The position numbers and the translations under genes are program-made. A stretch of DNA of 24,426 nt from Botryllus schlosseri. Its lineage: Eukaryota; Chordata; Ascidiacea; Stolidobranchia; Styelidae. Below are positions 10,501 to 18,986 of this stretch, one piece after another (position 1 is the first letter of the stretch; each line of letters begins with the position of its first letter). Below the pieces are notes generated by a model. The model ran no database searches, was not told the origin of the DNA, and was given only the letters and a program-made list of their open reading frames with translations. The stretch spans positions 1 to 24,426 of the forward strand of contig ATSW01051254.1 in assembly GCA_000444245.1 (NCBI GenBank), read 5' to 3'.

Positions 10501-11539
10501 GGGTGGTAATTAGACCTGTGACTGTGCTTAATAGTAGACTAATTGCTGGATCTGTAGGGTTAGCATCTGATTGAGGCCTAGTGATATGCACAAAATAGAA
10601 AAATGTTCGAGACGTTTTGCGTACCCATATTCGAGTAAACTCCAAACTGCAACAATATTACAAACCGACAATATAAGCTATAGGATCACTACCTCAAATA
10701 CTTCATTCTATTATGGGCTGGTGTTCGACCAGCAGATTTTTTCTAGCTGTTTTCAAATCTTTGCTGCTTTACAGAGCATCTTAGTTACTTGTTATATTGC
10801 GAATGACAAAATAAACATATGTTATTGAGCGAAATTTCTGTTTTTGTAAAAGGATCCACACCAAGTTATGACCAGATATTAATATTACTGCAAAATTTCC
10901 ACCTCATCAGCCATGCTTCAAAAAGTAGGAAGCTACATTCTAAAGAAACTTCTCCAGCATAAGTTTAAGTTCTGAGAATAGGCCTACACCGCTTCAAAGT
11001 GTTTAGCATTGAGCAAGAGTGGAATTTGTGGCAACGCCACGCACAACTTTCCGTTCATGGCGTTCAATGACTTCTGATTATTTCTATGAAAGAAACACTT
11101 CTGTCACACGCAACTTATTGCTGAAAATAACCACCGTTCCCAGTCTGGGCTTAGACATCCGATTTTAAGATTTCACACTCACGATGTCGATTCTTGTTCA
11201 AGTTCATCCAACTTTTTTCTCCGTTCCATTAGCTCTTTCAGTTTTCCAAGGTCACGATTTTTGGCTTCCTGAATTACCCGTTTCTTCTTGGAAAAACTCT
11301 TTTCGCTTTTCCTTGACGTCCCAGGTTCATTCTAAACACAACTACATTGCCTTCACTGAAATCCTCCTCCTGTTTTACGGTTTTCTACTAACGGGGATGT
11401 CATGCTTTTGATTTTTTATGCTCGATTCGAAGGTGGCAATATTGTCATACACCTTCACGCCTTCAGATGGTTTTTCATAGTCTTCCGAATACAGGGACAG
11501 CAGCGGGTTGAAGTCCGACTTAGTAGGATCGGTCGACAT
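4353..11539 (-). CDS. LSM11: LSM11, U7 snRNP-specific Sm-like protein (spliced gene model)
   Basis: LSM11 replaces an Sm-D protein in the heptameric ring of the U7 snRNP, which directs 3'-end cleavage of replication-dependent histone pre-mRNAs in the nucleus. Exons run right to left: 11539-11393, 11331-11183, 10167-10088, 10019-9880, 8302-8219 and a last exon ending with TAA at 4353. The first five total 600 nt (200 codons), all joined by GT-AG introns in matching phase (0, 2, 1, 0, 0). Family hallmarks appear in order: the N-terminal SDFNPLLSLY block (the human protein has SFDPLLALY), ENILT before the Sm domain, the Sm1 strand set with GLRGVCSGYIVAFDRF, DVDETFRKP, and a C-terminal Sm2 motif RHVNQLLVRGDSVVLV just before the stop, as in human LSM11. 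The 5' limit of the last exon is unresolved, and one more exon may lie between 4600 and 8218. Confidence 0.9.
6590..6860. repeat. AGTACTT-rich hAT remnant(s) in LSM11 intron 5
   Basis: From 6737 the sequence CAGATGTGGTCAGTAAC followed by actcaagtag is a diverged copy of the right terminus of the complete hAT element at 12115-12947 (read on the opposite strand). The upstream part, 6590-6670, has further ctcaagtag and taacgaaactacttgag blocks, which may be a second fragment. A possible opposite terminus, ctactttgaccat, lies at 8158-8169. That would mean an old copy split by the MITE at 6996-7954. The 8-bp flanks do not match, so the pairing is inference. Confidence 0.45.
6996..7954. mobile_element. 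MITE-like element, TAGGGTAACCATA ends, TA duplication
   Basis: The 5' end reads TAGGGTAACCATA (from 6994) and the 3' end TATGGCCACCCTA (to 7956), giving imperfect inverted ends GGGTAACCATA / TATGGCCACCC between TA dinucleotides. A 'caaattacggaca' block occurs near both ends (7018-7030 and 7894-7906), in direct orientation. The element is about 960 bp with no coding capacity I can recognise. It lies in LSM11 intron 5. Its ends resemble those of 19177-19420, but its body differs. Superfamily unassigned. Confidence 0.5.
8070..8174. repeat. AGTACTT-rich hAT terminal remnant
   Basis: The segment has the same texture and order (acttctactttaggtagtt ... ctacttctacttg ... actactttgaccat) as the left terminus of the 12115-12947 hAT element read on the opposite strand. 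It may be the far end of the old copy that begins at 6737. It stops 45 bp short of LSM11 exon 5. Confidence 0.4.
8219..8302 (-). CDS. LSM11: LSM11 exon 5 (end of Sm1, DVDETFRKP)
   Basis: The 28-codon exon lies between acceptor ttgctacag (AG at 8304-8303) and donor GAG|GTATAC (GT at 8218-8217), phase 0 at both sides. It encodes ALMDVDETFRKPPVGE..., which corresponds to ALTDVDETYRKP of vertebrate LSM11 directly after the Sm1 motif. The following 12 residues are divergent. Confidence 0.9.
8481..8647. repeat. Diverged hAT terminus in LSM11 intron 4
   Basis: CAGGCGGTCAGTAAAGAAGTACTTTT at 8481 onward matches the right terminus of the complete hAT element 12115-12947 (there CAGAGGTGGTCAGTAACGAAG on the minus strand). 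A candidate partner terminus, atgactactttgaccatctctg, ends at about 9442. If paired, this would be an element of about 960 bp carrying the 460-bp foldback MITE 8648-9107 as an insertion. The 8-bp flanks do not match, so only the terminus itself is supported. Confidence 0.45.
8648..9107. mobile_element. Foldback MITE, Tc1/mariner-like (TA duplication)
   Basis: The ends are inverted over about 50 bp: the left end starts CATTGGGGTTGTTCAAAA and the right end, read backwards, CACTAGGATTGTTCAAAA, each continuing through 'taactttttt ... ctattagct'. TA flanks both sides (8646-8647 and 9108-9109), as expected for Tc1/mariner insertions. Inside, a unit of about 75 bp beginning 'aacttcacttcta' occurs twice in direct orientation (8834-8910 and 8984-9056), and a third time inverted near 8690-8780. 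There is no transposase, so it is non-autonomous. It lies within LSM11 intron 4. The superfamily is inferred from the TA duplication and end structure only. Confidence 0.75.
9330..9442. repeat. Possible hAT terminal remnant
   Basis: The piece has cacttgtaattgagtgg and atgactactttgaccatctctg, resembling the left terminus of 12115-12947 on the opposite strand (gactacttcgaccacctctg). It may belong to the copy beginning at 8481. Identity is modest. Confidence 0.35.
9880..10019 (-). CDS. LSM11: LSM11 exon 4 (Sm1 motif)
   Basis: A 140-nt exon between acceptor gactgtatttcag (AG at 10021-10020) and donor TTG|GTAAGC (GT at 9879-9878). It enters with 2 nt completing a codon and leaves in phase 0. It encodes CNVYTRDFCGLRGVCSGYIV then AFDRFLNL. 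Vertebrate LSM11 has [26 protein letters not shown] at the same place, and the junction to ALMDVDET is the same. This is the Sm1 part of the Sm fold, which contributes to the RNA-binding pore of the ring. Confidence 0.92.
10088..10167 (-). CDS. LSM11: LSM11 exon 3 (pre-Sm linker)
   Basis: An 80-nt exon between acceptor gctgattctcag (AG at 10169-10168) and donor GAAA|GTAAAT (GT at 10087-10086). Its phases (1 nt completing, 1 nt left over) join exons 2 and 4 exactly, with no stop. It encodes a basic linker ending GRPKENILTSME, comparable with the RNVLTRMP block that precedes the Sm domain in vertebrates. The match is short, but phase and position support it. Confidence 0.8.
11183..11331 (-). 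CDS. LSM11: LSM11 exon 2 (basic/charged region)
   Basis: A 149-nt exon between acceptor gttgtgtttag (AG at 11333-11332) and donor ACATC|GTGAGT (GT at 11182-11181). It enters in phase 0 and leaves with 2 nt over. It is the only frame open across the exon. It is rich in Lys, Arg and Glu, with a helical run KELMERRKKLDELEQE, comparable with the charged RRL-VAKEE helix of vertebrate LSM11. Confidence 0.82.
11393..11539 (-). CDS. LSM11: LSM11 exon 1 (start codon, N-terminal block)
   Basis: ATG is at 11539-11537. The exon encodes MSTDPTKSDFNPLLSLYSE and continues through VYDNIATFES, matching the conserved N-terminal SFDPLLALY and FNNVAEYES blocks of LSM11. In vertebrates the LSM11 N-terminus binds FLASH, which recruits the histone cleavage complex. 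Donor ATCCCC|GTTAGT (GT at 11392-11391), phase 0. The following intron is only 61 bp. Confidence 0.88.
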
Positions 11540-11603
11540 CGAATCACCTGAACGCTTTTATTCCGCAAACTACTGATAACTAAGCGAAAATACCCTTTCT
11601 GCG

Positions 11604-11611
11604 TATTTAAA
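11604..11611 (-). promoter_or_regulatory. Possible TATA-like box of LSM11
   Basis: TTTAAATA on the minus strand lies about 65 nt upstream of the LSM11 ATG in a short stretch otherwise richer in GC. It is a composition-based guess; no initiator or other promoter element confirms it. Confidence 0.2.
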
Positions 11612-11747
11612 TGGTGCGCAGCGCTATAGAACTTCTCTGGCAGCACTGCAAATATAAGTATCAAAGTACTGTAGGCGAGGAAAACATTCTCTATCCAAGA
11701 TTTTTTCAAAACAATGCTGTATCATAAAAGGGACTTTCCCGACCAGT

Positions 11748-11764
11748 GAGAGAGAGAGAGAGAT
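11748..11764. repeat. (GA)n microsatellite
   Basis: Seven to eight GA repeats, slightly interrupted, upstream of LSM11. Confidence 0.8.
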
Positions 11765-12114
11765 AGTGTCTATATTTTCATCCAACCAAAATACATAAAA
11801 AACAGACGGCAATGATAGTGGTACAGAAAATATACATGCACAGTAATCAGTATCAGATACGAATGATCGATACGACCGTGAAGGTCGAATAGTCTGATCT
11901 CACCCGCCATAAACAGGTACACCTGACTCTATATAGTCTGGCTATAAAATGTTGTATAGTTAAAAGAGTAAAAATAAAAATAAAGAGTCATATCGATATT
12001 CCACTCTTTGATGAAATTGCCTACGAGAGAAAAGTGGCATTGGACGAACGAACTAAGGTGTGCTTTGTTCGAAGGTGTTCTTACTTTTCCTGAATAACAC
12101 ACTAAAGCTATGAC

Positions 12115-12947
12115 CAGAGGTGGTCGAAGTAGTCAATAAGAAAGCTACTAAGTAGAGTACTCGAGTACGAGTAGAAGTACTTCTTTCATAAGCAACCTAA
12201 AACTACTTGAAGTAGAAGTAGAATAGACTGACTACTCAAGTAAGTAGTTTTGAAAACGATCGTAATTCGTTCGCATGGACTGTCAAAAGCCGCAAATTGA
12301 GCTATGCGGAAGGTGTAGCGAGAGCTTGATCCATATTGATGCATCGCAGGAGGTGTCAATTTTTGACAGAATTAGCAGCCGTCCACATAATGGGATGTAA
12401 ATGATAGTATTGATATGGAAATGCGATAAGCATACTAATTCTTTGTTTACTCGAACGCCCCATGGCGCCCTCATATTGGAAGGCCACTAGTTCAGTCGAA
12501 CAGCAATACGGAAAAGTTGTGTCGGATACGGCTTCAACACTTTGCGCGATAAGTATACGTTAATTAAAAATATGGCAGATCGTAAAATGCCATATAGTGT
12601 GTATATAGCTTTATTTTCTGAAAATATAAGGCATTACTGCACTTGCTTTTATACTTAATCATGTATGTTTTCCAGACAAAAGAACTGAAACTATTATTGG
12701 AACTCAACGTATAATACTAGTAATTGAAAGAAAAATACAACTATATAGTTTCAAACGTTATATGGGAGGGGGGCATACTTACTGTGATGAAATATTTCGT
12801 ATAGGCGACAATGTGGTGTGAACGGAACCACGCAACCCGATATCTAAATCATATTCAGCGATACTTTCGTTAAAACATATTTGTCACTCCATATAACTAC
12901 TTGAGTACTTCGAAAAAGTAGAAGTACTTCGTTACTGACCACCTCTG
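12115..12947. mobile_element. Non-autonomous hAT element with 8-bp target duplication
   Basis: The left end is CAGAGGTGGTCGAAGTAG and the right end GACCACCTCTG, giving inverted ends CAGAGGTGGTC. The flanks gctatgac (12107-12114) and gctacgac (12948-12955) are an 8-bp target duplication with one mismatch. About 130 bp inside the left end and 50 bp inside the right end are dense in AGTACTT/AAGTAG motifs, the subterminal texture known from Tol2-like hAT elements. The 833-bp body shows no transposase. It lies between LSM11 and the coiled-coil gene. Diverged relatives lie at 6737, 8070-8174, 8481 and 9330-9442. Confidence 0.85.
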
Positions 12948-13612
12948 GCTACGACTATGACGATTATACTATTTTCAGCCTATTTTGCCCACACAGGATG
13001 TCCAGTTTCCACTGTTCAGGAGTGGCTTGGATTTAGGTGATAAGTAACAAAACGCAGAAAACAAACAAATGTTTACACCACATGAAAGAAATAGCTTGGG
13101 CTGGGTAATATACGTGATTACCGATTTGAGCAGATGTTTTTTATAGCTCAGTGGCCATAACTTATCATCATCATCATCATCATTGGTTTATTAGCAATTT
13201 TATCAGTTCCATACACCACAAAAACGCGACACAATGAAAAGATAGGAAGGTGTCGAAACGACTTGGAGTAGTCTATGGAATCAGACACCCACCTTGGCCT
13301 AGGCGATGTAAAGACGAGGCATGCACAGTGAATGAAAAGTATGAAGATAAGATCGAAATGCTGGTCTTTCTGTGGAAATTTCAGGGTTATACTCCATTAT
13401 ACATTCACGAATGGAACTGCTAAGTTTCTATATCTGGTGGTTTCGTATGTTACGTGACGTCTGAATTTAATAACTCATTTTATTCAAACAAAATCCCTCC
13501 GATCCCGACGAGGTAATATGATTTTTCTGTCTCTAATCATTGATCGCGAGTTACCTAAATTCAGCTATTGTATTTCAAATCCCAGTGCACGGAGTGAGAC
13601 AACTGAAATATA
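12948..13612. other. Intergenic stretch, no gene seen
   Basis: Between the hAT element and the 3' end of the coiled-coil gene. It holds only an (ATC)n microsatellite (13164-13183) and AT-rich unique-looking sequence. Confidence 0.5.
13164..13183. repeat. (ATC)n microsatellite
   Basis: About six and a half repeats of ATC. Confidence 0.85.
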
Positions 13613-13618
13613 TTTATT
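13613..13618 (-). terminator. Poly(A) signal AATAAA of the coiled-coil membrane protein gene
   Basis: AATAAA on the minus strand about 145 nt downstream of the stop codon at 13763. Position and orientation fit the gene's 3' end. No cleavage data are available. Confidence 0.5.
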
Positions 13619-13762
13619 ACTGTGACTAGTTGCCACATATGATGGGAAGACATGCAATATTTGATGAAGCTATATATATAGACAATAGTCACTGCCAGGT
13701 AAAATCAGTGTAGAGACTATTAGGCTACACTACAGCAAAACAGGATATGCTGTATGCCAAAA

Positions 13763-16431
13763 TCAATATAGAATTCTTTTGTTGGACACAACTTTCCAGT
13801 GCCTGTTGAATTTCTGGATGACACTTTTCTGAATGGGTGCAGCAACAAAGTGTGATTTCTTCTGAGACATGCATGCTATGAAATCGGTTTTCGACAGACC
13901 AGCCAAAACACCGAAGTTGACAAGGAGGCGGATGTTTGAATCGGTAGAGACTTCTGCTATTTCCTTTGCTGCAGATCCATCCAATCGAAGTCTTTCCAGT
14001 AAAATTTGACGAACGCCTTCCGATTCCACATTCTCCAAAGCACGGCTTACTTGACTCTCAAGTAGAATTTGTTCCAAGTAAGGCTGCAAGTCATTTGGGT
14101 TTGATCCGGACGGTGGTCTATGTTGCGAAATCTTTTGCGCTTTTGTGTTGAGTCGACCCAACCGTTTTGTTTGAGAAGCCCGAGTCTTCTGTTCGACCAT
14201 CGACAAACCTACCGAGTAGCTGTCAGTTTGGTCCTTGATTCGCTGATGCATTGTGTCATTATAATCTTGAGTTGCACTTGCGAAATTAGATATTTTATCC
14301 TTTGCAGAGATCTCCCGAACCAAATTCCTTTCGATTTCTGCAATGAACCTTTTCTCAGTTTCAACCATAGTTTCTTTTGACATAAGATTCTTGATTAGTC
14401 TACCAGAAACAGCCTTGCTCATTGTGTCACGTGATACGTCAATGATAAGATTTATGCACGACACGGAAACCTTTTCATGAGAGAACTTGTTCATAGGACC
14501 CCGTTCGTTCCATAGGTAATCGAGAACCCCGGAAATTTCGTCGACGGTGTTGCTGGCAACATCTCTCGACATTTTAAAGAGTAACTTAGCCAGAAATGTT
14601 GCCACGTCATTTTCAACCGTGTGCAGCCACTGTGTTCTGAATGAATTGATCTCATTCACAATCAGAAGCAGCAGACTTTCTCTTTCATGCAGAACTGCTT
14701 GGTAATCCATTTCAGTAAGATTGATTTGTAGTTGAAGGAGGTTTTCCAAAGAAATTAGGTTGTCAGAGACCGAATCTTGTAAGATCGCGGCATCTACCTG
14801 ACTCTCTTCCTGAAGATGGGCAATCATCCTATCGTCATTCTGCCTCCATAACTCATCGGTATTTCTCTGACATATGTTCATAAATTTGGCTTGTGTCACA
14901 TCTAACTTCTTCACGAAATCTTGTTCCAAATGCCCCACCTCCGAACCGCTCAGGGCATCCACTTCCTCTAATCGCTGGCAAAATTCACGAATGGCGTCGG
15001 CTCTTTTAGCTTTCTGCTCCCGAGACAAGTTAGCTATGTTCATCAAAATTTCTGTGTATGAGTCCGCAAATTCTTTCGATATCGCCATCAACTGCAACTT
15101 TTTTTCACAGGAGACGGTTAAATAGCGTTCCACAAATCCGTCCGATGACACTTGGTTGTCGTATGCATGCAGAATTGCAGCAAGGTTTTCATTGTATTGT
15201 TTTTCGTGTTTTATTATATCTTCAGAGTATTGAGCCACTAGACTTGGATTGACCGTGGATAATGCGTTGAGCAAATCGTCTCTCTCAATGGGAAATTCAA
15301 ACTGGAGCGATTCTCTGATTTGTTCGCGCGTTCCGGAGGAAATGCGTCCTGTCCTCACCAATTTTTCTAGAGAAGAGTTGTAGCAGGAAATCAAAAACTT
15401 TACCGTTTCGTTCTCGGATATCAGAAATATTGCCAAATTCCGGATGATCAACTCCACTCTTTTGTATATCAAGCTCGACGATTCAATTACTTCGTCGTGA
15501 TTTTTTCTGTAAAACCCTTCAACCATGTCAAGATGGTGAAGAAGAACGTCGTGGTAGTGACCGCTTGTGTTATCGTGCTGCACAATTTTCGAGATAACAT
15601 CCGAGAAATGATATACTCTACTGCGATATTGTGATATCATAGACTTTGTTGTCGTGGCGTACGACTCTTGTATGTAACTAAAAAATTCCAATAAGGATTG
15701 TTCATCAAACGCCAAACACTCTTTGCGGTAAACTTCAAAACTGTCCTTCATGTTTCCGTAAGATTCGGCCAGCTCTTTCTCTTCACATGTCAATATATCA
15801 TGACTCTGCGGTTCCGAGATAGCACTGCGAGATATTAAATCATTCAGAATACAACGGAACTGCTGTAAAAGGCACGTGTGTCTCTCTTCCCAGAAAGACA
15901 ACTGCAGTAAGATCATCTCACTAAGACGCCTCTTGCCGAGTTGCAATATCATTCCAGTCCAGGTTGCATCGGATAAAAATTCTGAAAACTCCAGTAGCGC
16001 GTTTGTGCTTGAAGTTTCCTCATCTCCATCGGAAATCCTGTGTTGTGGCTTCATTCGAGATTTTTCGTCATCAATTCGTAAGGCAGGGTAACTATTCGAT
16101 ACGAATCTGTTTTCTGTGGCATTTTCCTTTTTATCATCCGCTACAACGACATTAGTCTTGTTTATGGATCGTTTACGACTGCAGCACAGTACGTATAGAA
16201 TAAACCCAACTATTAATCCAACAATAAGCCCAGCGATGCCACCGGCTATGATACCTGGATAGCTTGTATCATCGCGAATTTCATGTTCATCCACCGTTAT
16301 GTACAAGCAACTTTGGTCCGCAGACGACATATCTCTGCTCACTGCGCAAACGATCCTGGAATGTGATGAATGATATATCCGCCCATTGGCGTCGGACGTC
16401 GCCCTAGCAGCGCATTCGTTACAGCGAAACC
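13763..16431 (-). CDS. Single-pass membrane coiled-coil protein, EVC/EVC2 (limbin)-like (tentative)
   Basis: One long uninterrupted exon. From the first ATG (16330-16328) it encodes 855 aa, ending at TGA 13763-13765. The frame stays open upstream to 16431, where AG (16433-16432) offers an acceptor; a second AG at 16357-16356 has a better pyrimidine tract. So the ATG may be internal and an ectodomain may lie upstream. From the ATG: a short outer segment, one transmembrane helix at about residues 26-50 with glycines at 26, 30, 34, 38 and 42, then CCSRKR, then some 800 residues of charged, mostly helical sequence. This layout (short outside part, glycine-rich helix, long cytoplasmic coiled coil) and a weak local match (EERHTCLLQQFRCIL, and ILTCEEKEL) recall EVC and EVC2, which form a Hedgehog-signalling complex at the ciliary base. 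The assignment is by eye; an unrelated coiled-coil membrane protein is possible. A protein-coding gene is certain. Confidence 0.9.
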
Positions 16432-16433
16432 CT

Positions 16434-16889
16434 TAAAGGGGCACTGCACTCTGAAAATGATTAGGTCTCAAATTGACGGGCAAAACGAAAAAAAAATTTA
16501 GCCGCAACCATTTTCTTCAGAACGCCACCGTAATGGAACTGGAATTTATTGAAATTTCCACAGCAACTTCACGCTCTAGCAGTTACGCAGATATCGAACT
16601 TTATATAGGCGATGCAAAAGTTAGCAGACCGAAATTGAAAACAGCGGATTTTGATATATTTCCTGGGAATCTTGTTGTGCTGACTAAAAAAAGAGGTGAT
16701 CACTATGACTCGACTATCGAATTACCAACTTTTTACGTTAATTTTCTGTTGTTGACTACAAAAAAAACCCACTTTCATATCGACTCCCGAATGACCAGCC
16801 CGAACGTCCGTATTATACCTATTTTACGTCATTTTTGCCGATTTTCAGTAGACCTTTCGTTCCGTTACCCTAGCTGTATAGGAGGACGA
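16434..16889. other. AT-rich intergenic or intronic stretch, possible repeat body
   Basis: An open frame on the plus strand spans 16473-16913, but it runs into a MITE end and has no recognised motif, so it is not called. The part from about 16700 resembles the body of the 19177-19420 MITE read backwards, and the patch near 16781-16805 resembles 3517-3541. It may be a diverged, longer copy of that element group. Confidence 0.35.
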
Positions 16890-16986
16890 GTTGCCAAAAA
16901 GGAGGACATTTAGGCGACCTCGGAGGACACTTTAGATTTCCTTAAAAAGCAGGACAAGTCATTCTTAAAGAGGACGCATGTGACCC
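16890..16986. mobile_element. MITE end, TAGGGTTACCAT group (diverged)
   Basis: The order gaggacattt, ggcgacctcggaggacacttt, ttaaagaggacgcatg, tgaccc closely follows positions 12-87 of the window, with the terminus decayed to GCATGTGACCC. It lies upstream of the coiled-coil exon and would be intronic if 17101-17239 belongs to that gene. Confidence 0.6.
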
Positions 16987-17100
16987 AAGAATAGATCAAA
17001 GTCAAAAAAATCAATAATAGTATAGTAAGAAACAGAAATTGCGTAAGCCATATATAACAACATAAACATTAAACAATTTTGTGTTTTTTCTTCTAGATAC

Positions 17101-17239
17101 CACAGCTATATGTCCTTGTCCGTGCCAGACTCCCCGTGGCCGAGAAGGTTCCACCGCAGTGATGAACGGAGAGTGATTTCTGAGAATCCGAATCCGGCCG
17201 ACAGCTCGAGTCTGCGAACCATCTCAAATGTTCCTCAAG
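17101..17239 (-). CDS. Candidate ectodomain exon of the coiled-coil membrane gene (strand ambiguous)
   Basis: On the minus strand a 139-nt open exon lies between acceptor ctgccgctcag (AG at 17241-17240) and donor TGTG|GTATCT (GT at 17100-17099). It leaves one base over, exactly what the acceptor at 16433-16432 needs, and the join reads RTRTYSCGFRCNECAAR, a cysteine-bearing stretch suitable for an extracellular region before the membrane helix. Against this, the plus strand of the same DNA is also open (17097-17349), reads SPWPRRFHRSDERRV, and starts after a very strong acceptor ttttttcttctag (AG at 17095-17096). The segment is clearly richer in GC than its flanks and is probably an exon of something. 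I slightly prefer the minus strand because of the phase fit. Confidence 0.4.
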
Positions 17240-18533
17240 CTGAGCGGCAGCATATATTATATGTAGTTCTCATCTTATTCAAAATATTATGGGACTGCCG
17301 CAAATGTGGTCCCGGCGGACATGGAACTAGTAGGCTTAGTAAACAGTGAATGTTTTGCCCTGTCTTTGCAGTGTCACCCCATCCGCATTGCTAAACCACA
17401 GTTACTGATAAATCACCTATACACCATTATACATACTGACAGAATTCCTCAAACTTCATAAATCTAATGTATCAATTCGTTTTTTTATCTGTGTAAAACT
17501 AGCAGTGTTTGTCCTCCACCGTTGATACAAGTATAATATGTAACAATTGTTATACACATGTTAATCCTGGGTTACAAACTTCACAAAAGCGGTCAGCATG
17601 GCGAGTGCATATAACATGACCATCTTATATTAAGTACAGTTATGAAACTTGGGAAATTGAACACAACATCGTATACAGCCCAGCACTGGGCTATCAAACG
17701 AAGTACACACCAAGACAGTTTTATGAAAATATATACATCACAACGTAGGATGCATATGATTAGCCTAGTGTTAACGAGGAAGGGTTTAGATATTGTACAT
17801 CGAATACATCAGTCATACATCAAATACATCTCCCATAATACAAATGATCGGTCAAAACCAGTAATGTTTGCCAAGGCGTAAAAAAAGTGCGAGAATTGCA
17901 AAGTCACGTTGAAACCAAAACAGGTAATAAAAGCTTAAAATTTCAGTGCACATACTTTCTTGCCGAGTGCAGAACAGTAACAAAATCATCGGTACTACTA
18001 CGGCCTCAATATCTCCGGTCATGGGAAACATAATAAATTGCTCTTCACAGTACAAATTTGATCATGGACTGATATATAATACAGTATGCACATTACACAA
18101 TTCACAATCCCCGGGGCAGATTCAACATATAAATCATAATCATTTACGGGTCAACAAAATTCCAACATGAGAAATTCTGACAAATGGTACTATATTTCAA
18201 TTGCAAATTGGTACCAAACAGGTAACGCTTGAACTGAGTCCGGTGTCAATTCAACTGTGCCATACACAATTGCTCATTTCGTAACCGTTCTCTCTTTCAC
18301 CCGACTGCACATTAAACCATAACCTTATCTGATTTATAGTAACCACGAGACCGCAACATTCGGGAGAGTAGATGATACAGGGTGATGGAATGAAACACAA
18401 ATCAAACATGAAAATACCGGCACTGCGTGAGGAATAAATAATATTGAAACATTTTGTAATTTTAAAATCCTGACAAAATCCAGTGCACAGATGGTACAAA
18501 GTCAGTGCAATGCTATCGCGCACTCTACAAAAC
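17240..18533. other. AT-rich stretch without a supported gene
   Basis: It separates the coiled-coil gene from the distal copine exon. It has short open frames on both strands (for example minus 18251-18574) with no recognised motif. It may contain 5' exons of the coiled-coil gene, including a signal peptide exon, but none could be supported. Confidence 0.4.
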
Positions 18534-18539
18534 TTTATT
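18534..18539 (-). terminator. Possible poly(A) signal for the distal copine last exon
   Basis: AATAAA on the minus strand about 450 nt downstream of the stop at 18987. It is the nearest canonical hexamer found in this orientation. Confidence 0.3.
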
Positions 18540-18986
18540 AAGCATCTATGGAGAGGGTAGCCTTTTGATACCATATTACATGCCTTTTGACAAGAAATAA
18601 ACTGCCTCTGTCGAGGTAAAAAATGATTAGAATCATCCAGAAAATACTAATAAGCGGGTCCCCAATACGAATTATACATACTTCAATACAGAATGGAACA
18701 GCTGAAGTAGCTTTAAATTCGCAGTCGGCATACAATTTTTCCTTAATTAATACGTCGAAGTGCAAAGAGTTTCAAATGTTTTCAGTCACTCAAATCGAGA
18801 CGCGTAGCACATAGCATGACTGGGGCAAAATTTTAAATCGACTCTAGAATCTTGGTTCCAATGTGTAACTTCAATCATGTTATCCAAATAAGTAAATGAT
18901 ATACAATATGTTGATATACATTATAGAGTCCTAACGAGGCACACGAATTTTTCGCAGCTATTGATCAGAGTAATTCAGGAACAAAG

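Noticed and set aside
10370-10645. Minus-strand open frame of about 90 codons (FTRIWVRKTSRTFF...) preceded by a fair acceptor
   Set aside because: It lies in LSM11 intron 2, does not fit the phase chain (exons 2 and 3 join directly and exactly), and matches no family I know.
16473-16913. Plus-strand open frame of about 146 codons
   Set aside because: It has no recognised motif, has no ATG until about 16531, and ends inside a MITE terminus; composition is AT-rich and repeat-like.
18251-18765. Two overlapping minus-strand frames rich in hydrophobic residues
   Set aside because: They sit in the 3' flank of the distal copine exon in AT-rich DNA; the hydrophobicity follows from composition and no signal peptide plus splice chain could be built.
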